Assembly (NCBI GenBank): GCA_034401135.1
Contig: JAWZSP010000004.1
Coordinates: 930,001 to 994,000, forward strand
Length of the DNA stretch: 64,000 bases
Source of the DNA: Volutella citrinella
Taxonomy: Eukaryota > Ascomycota > Sordariomycetes > Hypocreales > Nectriaceae
Direction: 5' to 3'
The stretch's first letter is position 1. The number at the start of each line of letters is the position of its first letter. A model generated the notes under the pieces. That model saw only the letters and a program-made list of their open reading frames with translations. It searched no databases and was not told the DNA's origin. This document shows positions 10,044 to 21,900 of the stretch, in pieces. The position numbers and the translations under genes are program-made.

Positions 10044-12992
10044 TTAGTTCCAACCCAGAGAGTTCTCTGCTGCGACGGGCGCCGAGATGTAGGCAGTTCG
10101 GGCAGAGTTGTTCATGTTGCTTCGGCCGCTGCCGTGGCTGTCACGACCACCGGGACGGGGAGCGCCGTGATCGCCACCCGCCGTACCGCCATACGCAGTG
10201 GAGAAGTCGCGGCTCAGGAGAGCGCCGCCCATGAGGGCAGGGCTACCGTTGCCGTTGTACTGCATTTCGGAGGATCGCTCACTGCTGCTGATGGAGCTAG
10301 CACGGCGGTGGGAGCCAGCCTGTCTCTTGCGCTTGTACCGACGGGCGACCAAGAACATGGCGGCACCATAGAGAACACTGGCGCCAAAGGCACCAATGGC
10401 GATACCAGCCGTTGTAGCCTTGTCCTTAGAAGACTGGTTACCGGTACCCTGGTTGCCGAAGCCGTCGCTGTTCTTGTCGTCACCCTTCTTGTTGTCAGTG
10501 CCGCCGCCGCCACTGCTTCCGTTCTCATTGCCAAAGAGGTCAATCTTGGTGTTGATAACTGAAGTGAGGTTGCGAACGATCTCACGCTGGTTGTTGAAGA
10601 GGGGCGAGTTGGGAAGGCGGTAGTCATTCTGGAGCTGGTCGAGCATGTTCTCCGGGTAATGAATCTTGACCAGGCCAGTGATGTATCCCCAGCGGTTGCG
10701 GGTATCCCAGGGCACGATCTCCTCGATGAGCAGGCGGCTCAGATCAAAGTTACCCGCGTCAGCCAGGGCAAGGGGTAGGTACTTAAAGACCTGCGAAGCC
10801 GCAGCCATGTTCTTGGCAAGAAAAACATAGTTCAGGGGGAACTCGAATCCGATCTGGATCTGCACAGTTCCCTTGGGAATCGGCTTGCCAGTGTCATCGG
10901 GCAGCAAAACCTCAGGAACTCCGGGAGGAAGCCCAGAGGTGCTGGTCTCGGTGGGGTTCGGCTCATCGAACGACTGCGTTGTGGGCTCAAAAACAATAGT
11001 TGTGGGCAGCCAGCCATCAGTGTTGGTGAGGGTGGCAGTGGGAAGAATCTTGGTGACCGGGGGCTGCGTCCTATCGGGGGTGTCGGTGGGCTCGGGAGCA
11101 GGGGAGGTCTGCACTGGGGGAGCAGATGTTGGCTCAGCGGTAGCATTGTCGTCACCGGGAGCGCTCGTCGGCTTTGCGCTCTCAGTAGCTGGGAGGTCTG
11201 TGGGCTCGGCTCCGGTGTTGGAGGCGGCTCCAGAAGTGTTGTCAGGAATCTGGGTAGCATCGTTCCCAGAGCCGCTCGTCTCCGTGCCAGGTCCGGGGCG
11301 AGATGTCGGGTCCGGAACAGCCGTAGAGTTGGAACCATCAGTGGGTTCGGGGCCGAGTGTCTGAGTGGGGTCAGGGCCCTTGCTATCCGTAGGCTCAGGA
11401 ACAGTGCTATCAGTGGGCTGAGGACCAGAGGTATCCGTGGGCTGAGGACCAGTAGTATCCGTAGGCTGAGGACCAGTAGTATCCGTAGGCTGAGGACCAG
11501 AGGTATCCGTAGGCTGAGGACCAGAGGTATCCGTAGGCTGAGGACCAGAGGTATCCGTGGGCTGGGGACCAGCAGTATCCGTAGGCAGGGGGCCACTGGT
11601 ATCCGTGGCCGGAGGGCGCTCGGTGGGTGATGGCTCATTAGTAGGCTCAGGGACAGGTGTGTTCGTAGGTTCAGGGCCCTTGGTAGGCTCAGAGGTTGGC
11701 GGGACGTCGTCAACAGGTGCCGTGGTGGGAATCACGTCAGGGACAGAGGTTGGGGGAACGTCGTCCACGGGAGCCGTTGTGGGAATAATGTCAGGGACAG
11801 ACAGAGTAGGAATGATACCACCACTAGTCTGCTCGGGCTCGGTGGTCTTAGTCTCTGGCTGTGGCTCTGGTGTCTTGGTCTCTGGCTGGGGCTCTGGTGA
11901 CTTGGTCTCCGGATCGGGCAGAATCGAGCTCAACAGGGACTGGACAGGGTCCAGCAGACCACCATCGGTGCTTGTCGGAGGCTGGACCTGCGGGGCGGTG
12001 GTCTCATTCTGCTGGGGAGGAGTTGTCTTAGTCTCGTTTGTCTGAGGATCAGAAGTCTTCGACCCGGGCTCCTGGGGCGTGTCAATAGTCTTCCTGTCAC
12101 CGGCATCGACGGTCTTGCTCTCGGCGTCCGTGTTCTGGGGAGCGGTAGGGTCAGGGAGGAGAGTGTTGATCAGGCTCCCGATAGAGTCCACGAGGCCACC
12201 GTTGGTAGATGTAGCCCCGTTAGCGGGCGCAGTCTGAGTAGCAGCCTTGGTCTCCTCGATGATGCTTGAATCAGAAGTGATCGGCTCCTTCTTCCGGTCG
12301 GGTCTGGCTGGCGAAGTAGTGTCAGACCGGATAGGAATGGTGCTCGTCAACCTGGTATCGATGGGTGACGTCCTGGTATCTCGGGCAAAGGTGCTGGTGT
12401 CGCGAGGAGTAGTGCTGGTATCCCGAGGGACAGATCGGGTCTGCTGCTGGGTCGACTTGGTGGTGGACACGATGCCAGTAGGTGCCAGGAGGATACCGGT
12501 GTCAGACTCAAATTCGGGATCGTCGACGATAGTCTTCGTGTCCTTCTTGGTCGTCGCCAGAGTGGTCTCAGGCTTCTCAGCGCCTTCACTGGTCGTTGGA
12601 ACGACAATGAAGTCCGGAGCAGTTCCACCAGAACCCTGGGGCTGCGTCGTAGCTTGCTCAGCAGTCGTCTCAGCCTCCTTCCCCTTCTCAGTGGTTGTCT
12701 TGGCCTGCGTGAGGCTTGAGATCGACTCTCGCTTTTCGGTGGTTGTCTTGGCCTCGGTGAGGCTTGAGATCAACTCGGTAAGCGACTCTCGCTTTTCGAC
12801 TGAGGTGCTGCTCTCGGCCGCTGTGCTACTCTCGACGTTGGCGGTGGTTGTGGTGGTGTCGGTCCAAACTTCCGTCGTGTTGCCGCGGATCACCTGTCGC
12901 TTGATGCGCTGGGGGAAGTAGATGCGAGGCTGGCTGGCCTCCACAACGGCGGTGGCCAGGGCCAAGGCCACTGCCCAAGATTTGGTCTGCAT
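10044..12992 (-). CDS. MSB2: MSB2-like signalling mucin (cell-surface osmo/plant-surface sensor)
   Basis: One exon of 982 residues. It has a cleavable signal peptide (about 1-19), a dibasic KR near residue 30, and then about 670 residues dominated by Ser, Thr and Pro with internal repeats, as in a heavily O-glycosylated mucin. A conserved globular part (about 708-830) begins near QIQIGFEFPLNY and contains RLLIEEIVPWDTRNRWGYI. It is followed by a Gly/Asn/Lys linker, one transmembrane helix (about 859-883), a basic stop-transfer RRYKRKRQ, and a 99-residue tail ending in AENSLGWN. This order matches fungal Msb2, which activates Cdc42 and the Fus3/Kss1-type MAP kinase cascade, with roles in osmosensing, invasive growth and appressorium formation. 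The tail and juxtamembrane domain support the call; the mucin part alone would not. Another single-pass mucin sensor is the main alternative. Confidence 0.75.
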   Translation of the reverse strand: MQTKSWAVALALATAVVEASQPRIYFPQRIKRQVIRGNTTEVWTDTTTTTANVESSTAAESSTSVEKRESLTELISSLTEAKTTTEKRESISSLTQAKTTTEKGKEAETTAEQATTQPQGSGGTAPDFIVVPTTSEGAEKPETTLATTKKDTKTIVDDPEFESDTGILLAPTGIVSTTKSTQQQTRSVPRDTSTTPRDTSTFARDTRTSPIDTRLTSTIPIRSDTTSPARPDRKKEPITSDSSIIEETKAATQTAPANGATSTNGGLVDSIGSLINTLLPDPTAPQNTDAESKTVDAGDRKTIDTPQEPGSKTSDPQTNETKTTPPQQNETTAPQVQPPTSTDGGLLDPVQSLLSSILPDPETKSPEPQPETKTPEPQPETKTTEPEQTSGGIIPTLSVPDIIPTTAPVDDVPPTSVPDVIPTTAPVDDVPPTSEPTKGPEPTNTPVPEPTNEPSPTERPPATDTSGPLPTDTAGPQPTDTSGPQPTDTSGPQPTDTSGPQPTDTTGPQPTDTTGPQPTDTSGPQPTDSTVPEPTDSKGPDPTQTLGPEPTDGSNSTAVPDPTSRPGPGTETSGSGNDATQIPDNTSGAASNTGAEPTDLPATESAKPTSAPGDDNATAEPTSAPPVQTSPAPEPTDTPDRTQPPVTKILPTATLTNTDGWLPTTIVFEPTTQSFDEPNPTETSTSGLPPGVPEVLLPDDTGKPIPKGTVQIQIGFEFPLNYVFLAKNMAAASQVFKYLPLALADAGNFDLSRLLIEEIVPWDTRNRWGYITGLVKIHYPENMLDQLQNDYRLPNSPLFNNQREIVRNLTSVINTKIDLFGNENGSSGGGGTDNKKGDDKNSDGFGNQGTGNQSSKDKATTAGIAIGAFGASVLYGAAMFLVARRYKRKRQAGSHRRASSISSSERSSEMQYNGNGSPALMGGALLSRDFSTAYGGTAGGDHGAPRPGGRDSHGSGRSNMNNSARTAYISAPVAAENSLGWN
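11400..11600 (-). repeat. 24-bp coding tandem repeats in the MSB2 mucin region
   Basis: A series of near-identical 24-bp units encodes the octapeptide GPQPTDTS, with T/S and A variants at the last position. At least six consecutive close copies are flanked by more diverged ones (GPLPTDTS, VPEPTDSK, GPDPTQTL, GPEPTDGS). Copies are almost identical in DNA as well as protein, which suggests recent expansion and likely length polymorphism between strains. Confidence 0.85.
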
Positions 12993-15900
12993 CTTCCTCA
13001 GATTTCTATGTACGGGTTGGTATGAAACGATAGCCGTCGGTCAGACGTGGGTTTAAGCTGCGCCGATGTTAGAGCTCCCCAGTACAGTCGTCGACTGAGC
13101 CTCACTCACTGTCAGGAACTAGTGCAGCGAATGTACTTGACAAAAATGTCAACGAGTGTTAATCTGCAATCCTGTTGTCAGTCGGGTGTCTCCCAAAGTG
13201 GTCCGCGTTGATGAATCTTTCCCATCCATTCTTCCATACAATGTAACACAACTACACCCTCAGCTGGCGGGCGGTGGTACCATCCTATCCCAGCATTCGG
13301 TGATTTCCATTGCCCTCCTCTTATGCAGAAAAATCCGAGGCTGATAGATCCCTACTTACATATAATTCGCGTAGAGCGTGTGTATATGCAATTTCTTTTT
13401 TAAAGAGTGACTTGACGAAAAATCGTCAAACAGTAAATCAAACAGGAGCAAGTCGTCAAAACACAACTGTTCGTCACGGCTTTCTTCGTCGATTCAGGTC
13501 TGGGGATGCTGGAGATGGTTTGTCGGAAACGTCGAGATCAGTCGTAAGCCGGCATTTGCTTATGGGAGACCTCCAGAGGTCCTACAGTTCAGACATGAAC
13601 TGAAGAGAGAAATCGAGGGGGGGACGGCTCTCGAGGGTCGGCTTGAACGCGCGAGGCGCTGTGTCGAGAATCGAAAAGGGCGGACGACGACGACGCCTGT
13701 TGGATCTTGTCGAAGGAGGTGAGGTCGGTGTGGAGGGAACGAAAGGAAGGGACACGAGGGAGAGGGCTGGAGAAAAGAAGGGACAGCGACAGGGCCAGGC
13801 CAAAAAGGAAGGAATGAGTGTGAATGGGGAGATGGGGAGGTATGGAAGCACACTCGACAGGGACAAGGGACGCAGGACCCAGGGGGGGAGGGTTGAGGGG
13901 GGTGCGTTGAGCAAGCGCCTCGTACATTCGTTCAAGCATCGGCGAACGAGGGACAGTGGGAACCGGTTAACCCAGGGCGTGTTAGCCACCGCAGAGGGTG
14001 TGGAACATGGCCAGGGCATGAGCAAGGCCATGTGCAACTGTACGAGGTACAATGGGCTGCGGTAGGGGTGCAGGAGCCCGTAGCGGGTGGTCCAGTCCAC
14101 CAGGAGAGAGGCGCAGACAACATGGCAGCGTCCGCCGAGGGCTTGGTGGGCATGGGCGTGGGTGGAGGTGCGAGCGGACCAAGATGGGATGGACCCGTCC
14201 AGAAATCCGTCCATCGATGGGGCCCATGACCGGGGAGGCTTGCAACGCTCACCATGGGCCCGCATTGTGAGGTACTTAAGCCAGCTTGCCAGATACGAGC
14301 CGCGCCGCGTTTTCGGACGCCACATAGCGTGTACCCCGCGATGCGTCTGGAAGTCACGAGCTATCGGGACAGAACATGATGGGTGCGGACACAGGAGAAG
14401 GCAGCCCAAGGAGACGCAACTGCCCTTGGTGGCCAAGGTCCATGCGCAGAAATAATAACGGGGCCGACTGGTTTATTACTGCGTTACCAGAGATGGGTGG
14501 TGGTGCATGTGAGCAGATGGGGCGGGCGTTTGGTGGTTCTGCCAGACACCACCAACAAAGCTCAAACAAAGCCTCAAGCGAACTTGGCAAGTCGGCCTGA
14601 AGAGACGAGTCCAGCCCGGGTTGGATCCAGATCAGAGACAATCCAGCGGGCTAGTTACTGGTGCTGGCGACCAGTTAGCAATAGCCCGGGGTGGCCGTGG
14701 AAATTACACAGAGGCAAAAGGGGGCTGGCGTAGCGAGAACAGCGACTCTGGACAGCCGGAAGCCAGGCAGGGTATGGCTAAGGTTCTGGTCTGTGTGATA
14801 ATCACAGTCTCTTGTCGGCAGGGCGGCGTCGCAGACAAACGGGCCCACGGACGACCAGCCCTGCAGAGCAAGCCCACCAGAAGTGCCCTGGGCTAGCAGC
14901 TTTGCATACCGACGATGCACGCAGCAATCACCGTTTTGATTGCGCTGTCGGGCACGCGCGAAGTCAAGCACCTGGTGCAGCGCAGGGGGGGAGGAAATAC
15001 ATAATCGATGGGCGGAGTTGAGATGACGATGTCCCTGAAGGTAGCTGAACTTAGCTGGATTGAGCGAGTCGTCCGCGGCCTTCATCTCACAATTGCTGTC
15101 GGCCTGGCCACGCCAGCCGGACCCTGCCCATTGCCGCTTGGTTACCACGGCCCTGCAACAAGCGGATGGGTGAGCAACAGCACCAGCACAGGCGGCGCCT
15201 GGCAGCCCAGCAGCGTCGGGCAGTGTGAGGAAACACTCACGCTTGAGCCTGAGGGATCAAGTGGCGGCGAGCAGGGCAGCCGGCGCCCTTGCTTGGCGAT
15301 GTCTGTGTAGCCTAATGCCTCCAATAGATCCGCGGGAGCCCCAAAACAATAGGCAGGTGTCTCTCATCTGCCGGCGCCTTGTGGACGTCAGGGCGAAGGC
15401 GTGGGAGGACGCGCCGTCGTCTTCATGCAACGTGCCGCTATGCTGCGCTGGTCGTAGCGATTCCTGTGGTGGATAGAGTGGATTCCAGTGCGTGGATGGT
15501 GAAGGCGAGGGCGACTCGGCGACGACTGGGCGGATGATGGTGTGGGAGGGGAGGCGTGTCGGATGGCGTGCGGTTGGTGCGGGTTGAGCTGAGGGCTGTC
15601 AAAGCCCAGCCAAGATCAAATACGGCATCCTGCTATTGGCCAGAAACGGGGCCAACGGTTACGCTATATCCAACTTAGGAATGGTGCGGCAAGCCCGGCG
15701 TCTTTTGGGCTTGCGAGCCAGGAGCAGCCTCTGTTCCTGCGAAAGTCTCAAAGTTTGGGGGCCTTGCCTTCCATGGATGTTTGTGAGTGCTTGTGCTCAG
15801 GCTTTCAGGGTGCCCATCCGCCCGCTGGCGCTGTTGTCTGTGCTATACAGACCTCGCCCCCAGCAGTCTGGTGGTCCGGACCAGCCGTGGCAACTGCGAC

Positions 15901-18900
15901 TGGGCGCCCACTGGAACTCCCCCGGACGCCGGTTCCTCCTGAGGTACCTGAGGTATCCATTTTTTGCTCGCTTCTTGTCTACCCACGCGTGGAGCCAACC
16001 CCAAGAGGCGGTTTCAACGTCACCAAGGTCCCCGGCTACAACGTGTAGGAGATACAGCATCAGGTAGCTCTTCAGCCCAAGCTACTGTCGAAATGGCTTT
16101 GGCTCCGTCAGTAACAACGGGCGGGACTTAGAGACCCCTTTTTTTCCTAGGCTGATGGTTGATCAGCGTCGACCATTTCGTGATTACCTTGGTTGATCAG
16201 AAACTGAGTCACAAACCCAAGCAGGCATCTATCTCACCTACAGGCGACGGCCATGCTAGCAACGGCCCAGCAAGTGCTGATCTTGGCTCCGGCCGTCTTC
16301 CGTAGTGGACACAGTTCAGGGCGATTCCAGGGAAATCTGCAAAATCTTACTACTCTGGGAGTAGCAATGCACCAGCAGAGACATCTGATTACTGCTAGTC
16401 CGGCTTGAATGGGACATCTGCGTGCAGCTCCGTAATTAGCAGTGTGCGGCCTCGAGGCGTAGCAGATGGGCCTGACAGTAGCTCATGGTGTGCAGAACAC
16501 TCTCAATTACCATCTGAGACGGGGAGCGAAATATAGGTACAAGGCCGGCGGTTGGACACTACCTTCAAATTGGCAGGCACGACCGCCCAGGGACAGGTAG
16601 CGACCCACATGGCGGGTCTGTATCTAGACGGCTTTTCCCTAACAGGCAGGGTCCGACCGGGATACCCCTGCCTTTGGCGTGCATGGTGCCCCATTCAAGG
16701 CCCACTTCCAGTGCCATCCCGCGGTAGGGGGCGCAACCTAGCCAGGAACATGCGCGAATGGGTGCGCCAGAAAGCCCCTTAGCTCGTCTGGAGGCGCCAC
16801 GGGGCTTGGGCCTTTAATTAACAGTAGCTTGGGCATCCCGACGGCGGTTCGACCAGCACAGCACGCGCACGACGTGCTACTAGTACGCATTGCGATATCA
16901 TGTCCTGTGCCTGGCTCGGTCGTGATGACAATGACAAAGCAAGAAATGATTATGTAGTTGGAATCGGAAATACGCTGGTAGAATACTTTCCTTGACCACG
17001 GGGAGGGCAATGCCGCAATTTCCCGTTTGCTGCCATCACGACTTAGCGCCATGATAATGGTGATCATATATCACTGGGGTGCAGGCTGCGGCATGGCATC
17101 ACAATCTCATTATTTCGCCGTGCAATTGATGAAATGAGAAGGCTCAGTGGCTGGCGCAAGACACACGCCCCATGAAACGGTACAGAGACAATATCAATTG
17201 TGTTGCTCGGCGATATGCCGTTGCCTGCTGCCTGCCACTCGTACGCAGGGCGGAACAACTCAGTCCGTCGGGCCTCACCAGCCATCTCCATCTCCACAGT
17301 GGCATTGAGCGACAAATTGTTGCGCAGTGCGACGATGGAGAAGAAAAAGAAACCACCGGATACTAGCGGAACGTAGAAGAAGAAAGGAAATACCGCCACT
17401 ACTCCGTACTGCCAAGTGGTCATCGCGTACGTACACACGGACACCAGTACCTGGGACCTGCAGCTGTGAGGCAGGCCCGCACGACAAGTTGGGGATTTAT
17501 TCTCTCAGCGTTCGCGCGCCGTCGCGTGGTGCCCACTGTCCAGCGAATTCCGCGACTCCACGTGGAAGCCGGTTCGTCTGAATGGCCAGGAAATGGGAGG
17601 AAAATGTCCCCGAAATTGCGCGTCACGGTGATGGAGGGGGGACAGCCTCCGCCCTGCATGCTGCTAGCATGGAACCCGAACGGCGGGAACCAACTGTGAA
17701 GGTCCAACTGGTTCCGCCGTGTTGCCAGCAATCCAGTCAATTATTGATGTGAATGACCTGGACGCGCCCTGCGTACAGAAGCCAAGCCAACATTGGATGG
17801 AACGAGATGGAGGCGCGGCTGGATGAAATTGCCTCGCCCTCCGCTGCTACACTACCCAACCAGAACGGGCCTTGCGGTAATTCCAAGGAAACAAAAGGAC
17901 CTTGTGTCAAACCGCGGGTGTTCTCGCCTTACGGATACAGATGACGGCACAAACATGCTGTATTCACCCAGCCGTCTCAGCCGTCCCACTCGGCCGGCAG
18001 ACCGGGCGTGGCTTGCTCGTCCAAAAATGTCAGAACAACGTCTGGATTGATCCATTACATGCACCCAACAGGGTAGGTAATTATCCATTAGCAAGTAATT
18101 GGCGCTATTGAGAGGGTTTGCTTTTGTCCCGCCATGTCTCTTCTTTTGCCTGCCCGCGACGCGACAATTGTTCCGAGCAGTGGGCGCGTGGCCTTGCAGG
18201 AAGGCGGCATTGGGGTCATCAATTGCCATGTAAGCAACATTGAACAAACCCGAACTTGGCGAAGGCAGGCGAGGCACGGCAAACACGCCCATCAGATGCA
18301 CAACATGGTGACGGGTAGTATTTGATGGCAGCGGCGGTGCTCATCCTCCTGGCCAGCTACCAAGTTATTCCGACTGTGTCGTTGGTCAGCCACGCCGTTG
18401 GCCTGCAACGGGTTTAGCTGGTTGCAGAACTTTGGCTTCTATACATAGATACGATCGGCACACACACGCGCACACGCACACACACAAACAAGCTGCCTGC
18501 ATGCTTGCCGCCAGTGGCCTTTCCCTTGGTCTCCCAAACAGAGGGATCGCCCCCAGTCGCCCCAACAGCACCCAACACGCAGTTGGCCATTCTGTGCGCC
18601 CACCCGTTCCGCCCCATGCCATTCCATGCTTGTCGTTCCCTTCCCTTTTTTTCTCTCCGAGCCGTCGCGTGCGTGCCTGGCAAACGAAGGACCGCCACGT
18701 TCTCCAGGCCGTGGCTCAACTCGCTCGTCTCGGGACCAGAGTTCGTATACCATCATCTCATCCTCCCTCCTCCGGATTCGACTAGATTCAAGTCTTGGGC
18801 CGCATGCGGACCAGCTGCTGCCCATCTCGGCCAAGTGTGCTAATAGAGTAGGCCGGCGTCTAATCCTCTCTTCCTGCGCTCGCGCCTTCAATGGCCCTCT

Positions 18901-21900
18901 CGGGCGGGCGACCTCCCCTCTGTTTCTCTCAAGAATGTCCTGGTGCCCTTGTGGCGGAGCGTGCCCACCACACCCCTACTAAGTACGTAGCCCCAATCCT
19001 ATCCCTCCCACCACCTCGTACCATCGACGTAGATATTGCGTAGGAAAGAAGCCAGATCTTGAAATAGCCCCAATCTTGCCTGCCTGCCTGCCCTCCCGGC
19101 CAGAAACATCAGCCTTTAGGCTTTAGCTACTATTATTACTACCGCGATGCTTCCATCCCGCTCAATCCCATCCCCAAAGGGCCCATGGCGTGGACTGGAC
19201 CCCCGTCCACCGCAGCCACCAAACTATCTTGTTTCAAACAGAACCACCACCGCCGGTCTACCATCACCGCGAGCTACCATCACCGATCGCAGCGGAACAG
19301 GGGCCGCCACCAGAACATCCCATGCCGCGATTTTAGCCCGGTGCGGTCCTGCCGAAAGAATGCTGGCCATGGACCCGTGGTGCGCAGTGCTCTGTCTTTG
19401 CCGCAAATGTATTCAACCACAGCCAGCCCTGATGAGCCCACCCTTTCTTGCGCTGGCCTTACCTGCACTATCGATTTCCGGGGTCGAAACAGTCCGTGTT
19501 GAGGCGACGCCTGCACCGCTTTACCTGAGACACTGGCTTCACACCAGTCCGACGGCACATCGCCGTCCAGGGCCCAGGAGTCGTCCAACTTCCCAGTCTC
19601 CTCCCCTTGGCCCTTCACGTGTCCCATGCAGTCCGCTGGGCTGCCTCAAACACAATCGTCCGCATAATAGTCCGATCGCATAGGAATGGTGGTCCCTCAA
19701 CCAGAGTGATGATTCAATGTCTCCAATGCCATGTTTCCTGCATGATGCGCACGCCCAATGCCTGTCGCCGTCGCCCGTGCGGTGCGTGGAAGTGTTTCCC
19801 TCCCAATGTCACCGACAGGATGCCCTGCCCGGCTCATCCTTTCGGTAACACAATCCAACCTGGACTATTTCCAACTCTTTGCTGGCGTGACCCCGTATGC
19901 ATCTAAGTGAGGTAAGCACCTGTACCTGTGCGCACGCCCAGAGGATTTGCGCCCCGAGCGACTGGAGCAGTAAACATTCGAAACATGTCATGCAGGGGCC
20001 CTTCTTCCAGAAAGAGGCTGCGCAACCTACCTTACCTATACCTATCCTATCCCATCCCATCCCAGCATGCCAGTCCTTCCAACGCCCATCAACGCTGCCA
20101 CTGTTGTATGTTGTGCAGCACCTCAAGCCCGGGCCTCACGCGTAAACGGCATTCATGGACGTGGTGGAATTTCGCCTCCTGATTGACGCGTCGTGTCTTA
20201 TACATGTGGAATTCGCCATGTTACAGCCCTAGACAGGCAGCACGGCTTCCTTTGTGCTTCCCGGCCCGCTTGGAATGTGATCAGAGCCCCCGCAAGGTCC
20301 CGGAGAGAGTCAGAGACACGATGACGACGAAGAATTCCATATTCCATCCACGGGCGGGGGAGGGGTAGTTGGTCTTTTGGCAGAGGTTCGAGCGACGAGA
20401 TCTTCAATGGGAATGTGAAACGCGCATCAGAAAGCTTGTCACCGACACTGGTTGCAACACCTGGTGCCTCACACGCGTCACGCTATTAATATCCCGAGTG
20501 GTGATTCATGTAAAAATTCCTTTCCATCACATCCCCTTCACTCAGTTGCAGCTGTGTTCCAGTGTCTGTCGTCCATTGTTGCCAATCGTGACTGAGCGAG
20601 CTTCATCTTCAGTGGTCTATTGCCACCGGCAACACTTGGGAGCCATGAATAGATACCACAGCCCCGAGGTCTCAAACAATTCCAGTGACGTGACTCGCAG
20701 CAATTGTTTCTACTCACCATTCGCTTGTGCTACAGAGAAAGACCCTCCTGAGTTGACTTCGTTGACTGTGTAGGGTAACCACTTCACTCGAAACAAAGAC
20801 CATCTCGCCGTGTCACATCCTTCTGTATGCTCAAACATCATCACAGTTATGTCCATGTATCGGAAAGCGTTTGGAATTTGTTTAGTTTTACAAGGAAACT
20901 CCGTGAGGCAGCATACACAGGGTTTCGCGAAATTCTGGTTGGTAGAGAAGGGTGTCCCTGCAACCATTATCACACTGATGGCCTGGGCCCATGCCGCTCC
21001 ATTACACCAAAATACAACTACTTCTTCAAATAGGCTGGAACATTTCTGGAGCTGGAACCATGAGTCTGCCCCATTGGAACTCAGCACTGGGTGGGGCCAA
21101 GATAGAGCGAGTTGTGGAAACGTTGTCCAACCTGACACTCGGATCCTGGACCCCATGGATGGCAATATTTCATATTTCCATTCTAACTCCCCGCACCCGT
21201 AGGGTTGGTGGTGAAATGAGTAGTGATGTATCTGTCCATGTACTTACCATGACCTCCGCAACACGGCCTACCGGCGTGGCTTTCGCGTTGCTGTCTGGAT
21301 CCGGATCAGGACGTGGGCAGCAAATGCCGAATCCGACACTGATATGGTCACCACCTTGGACACCGCTGCCATATTCAGGCAATAGTTGTCAGCCCCAACC
21401 AGAGAAATGCAAGGACTTCTTTAGGGACACTTGACATGACGGAGGGCAGCCTGGAAGCTAAAGACTGGGAGCACAAACGGTACCACCCGTCGATAGTGAT
21501 TCGAACAGAAGCACCCCCAGACAGAGTGATTGGTTGCTCCGTTACACCTGGTAAGGCGTGAAGTGCCCTATTACCACATCGCAGCAACTTCATGTCCTGA
21601 CCCTTTGGAAGTTCCAGCTTTGCAGGGGCAAAGGTCTGCGTATGCTCGGGACTCTCTGAAACCGAGAACCCTGGTTCGGGCGGCCACGTGGGTTACGTGA
21701 ATCGGTAATGTCTTTACCCAGAGCGCGCAACCTCACTGCCGTTACCGAGATAATCGTTCCTCTTGCACTGGTGTGTAGTAACAGGTTGCCTGAGTCTCCC
21801 TTGTCGCTATTGTCTGGCAATAGATATGAGAGTGTGGCTTCAACCTGTCGAGGGTTGAACCTGCAATGTAGCGAAACTTATCCATAACCTCCACTAGGGA

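Noticed and set aside
13582..14436. 284-codon frame on the minus strand upstream of MSB2
   Set aside because: Composition is Ser/Pro/Arg/Leu-rich with other frames open on the same and opposite strands. It is typical of GC-rich leader DNA and shows no domain.
17064..17423. 119-codon minus-strand frame with a hydrophobic N-terminal half
   Set aside because: It has an ATG and acceptable codon use, but it is no longer than many chance frames nearby. I see no intron structure, domain or promoter context.
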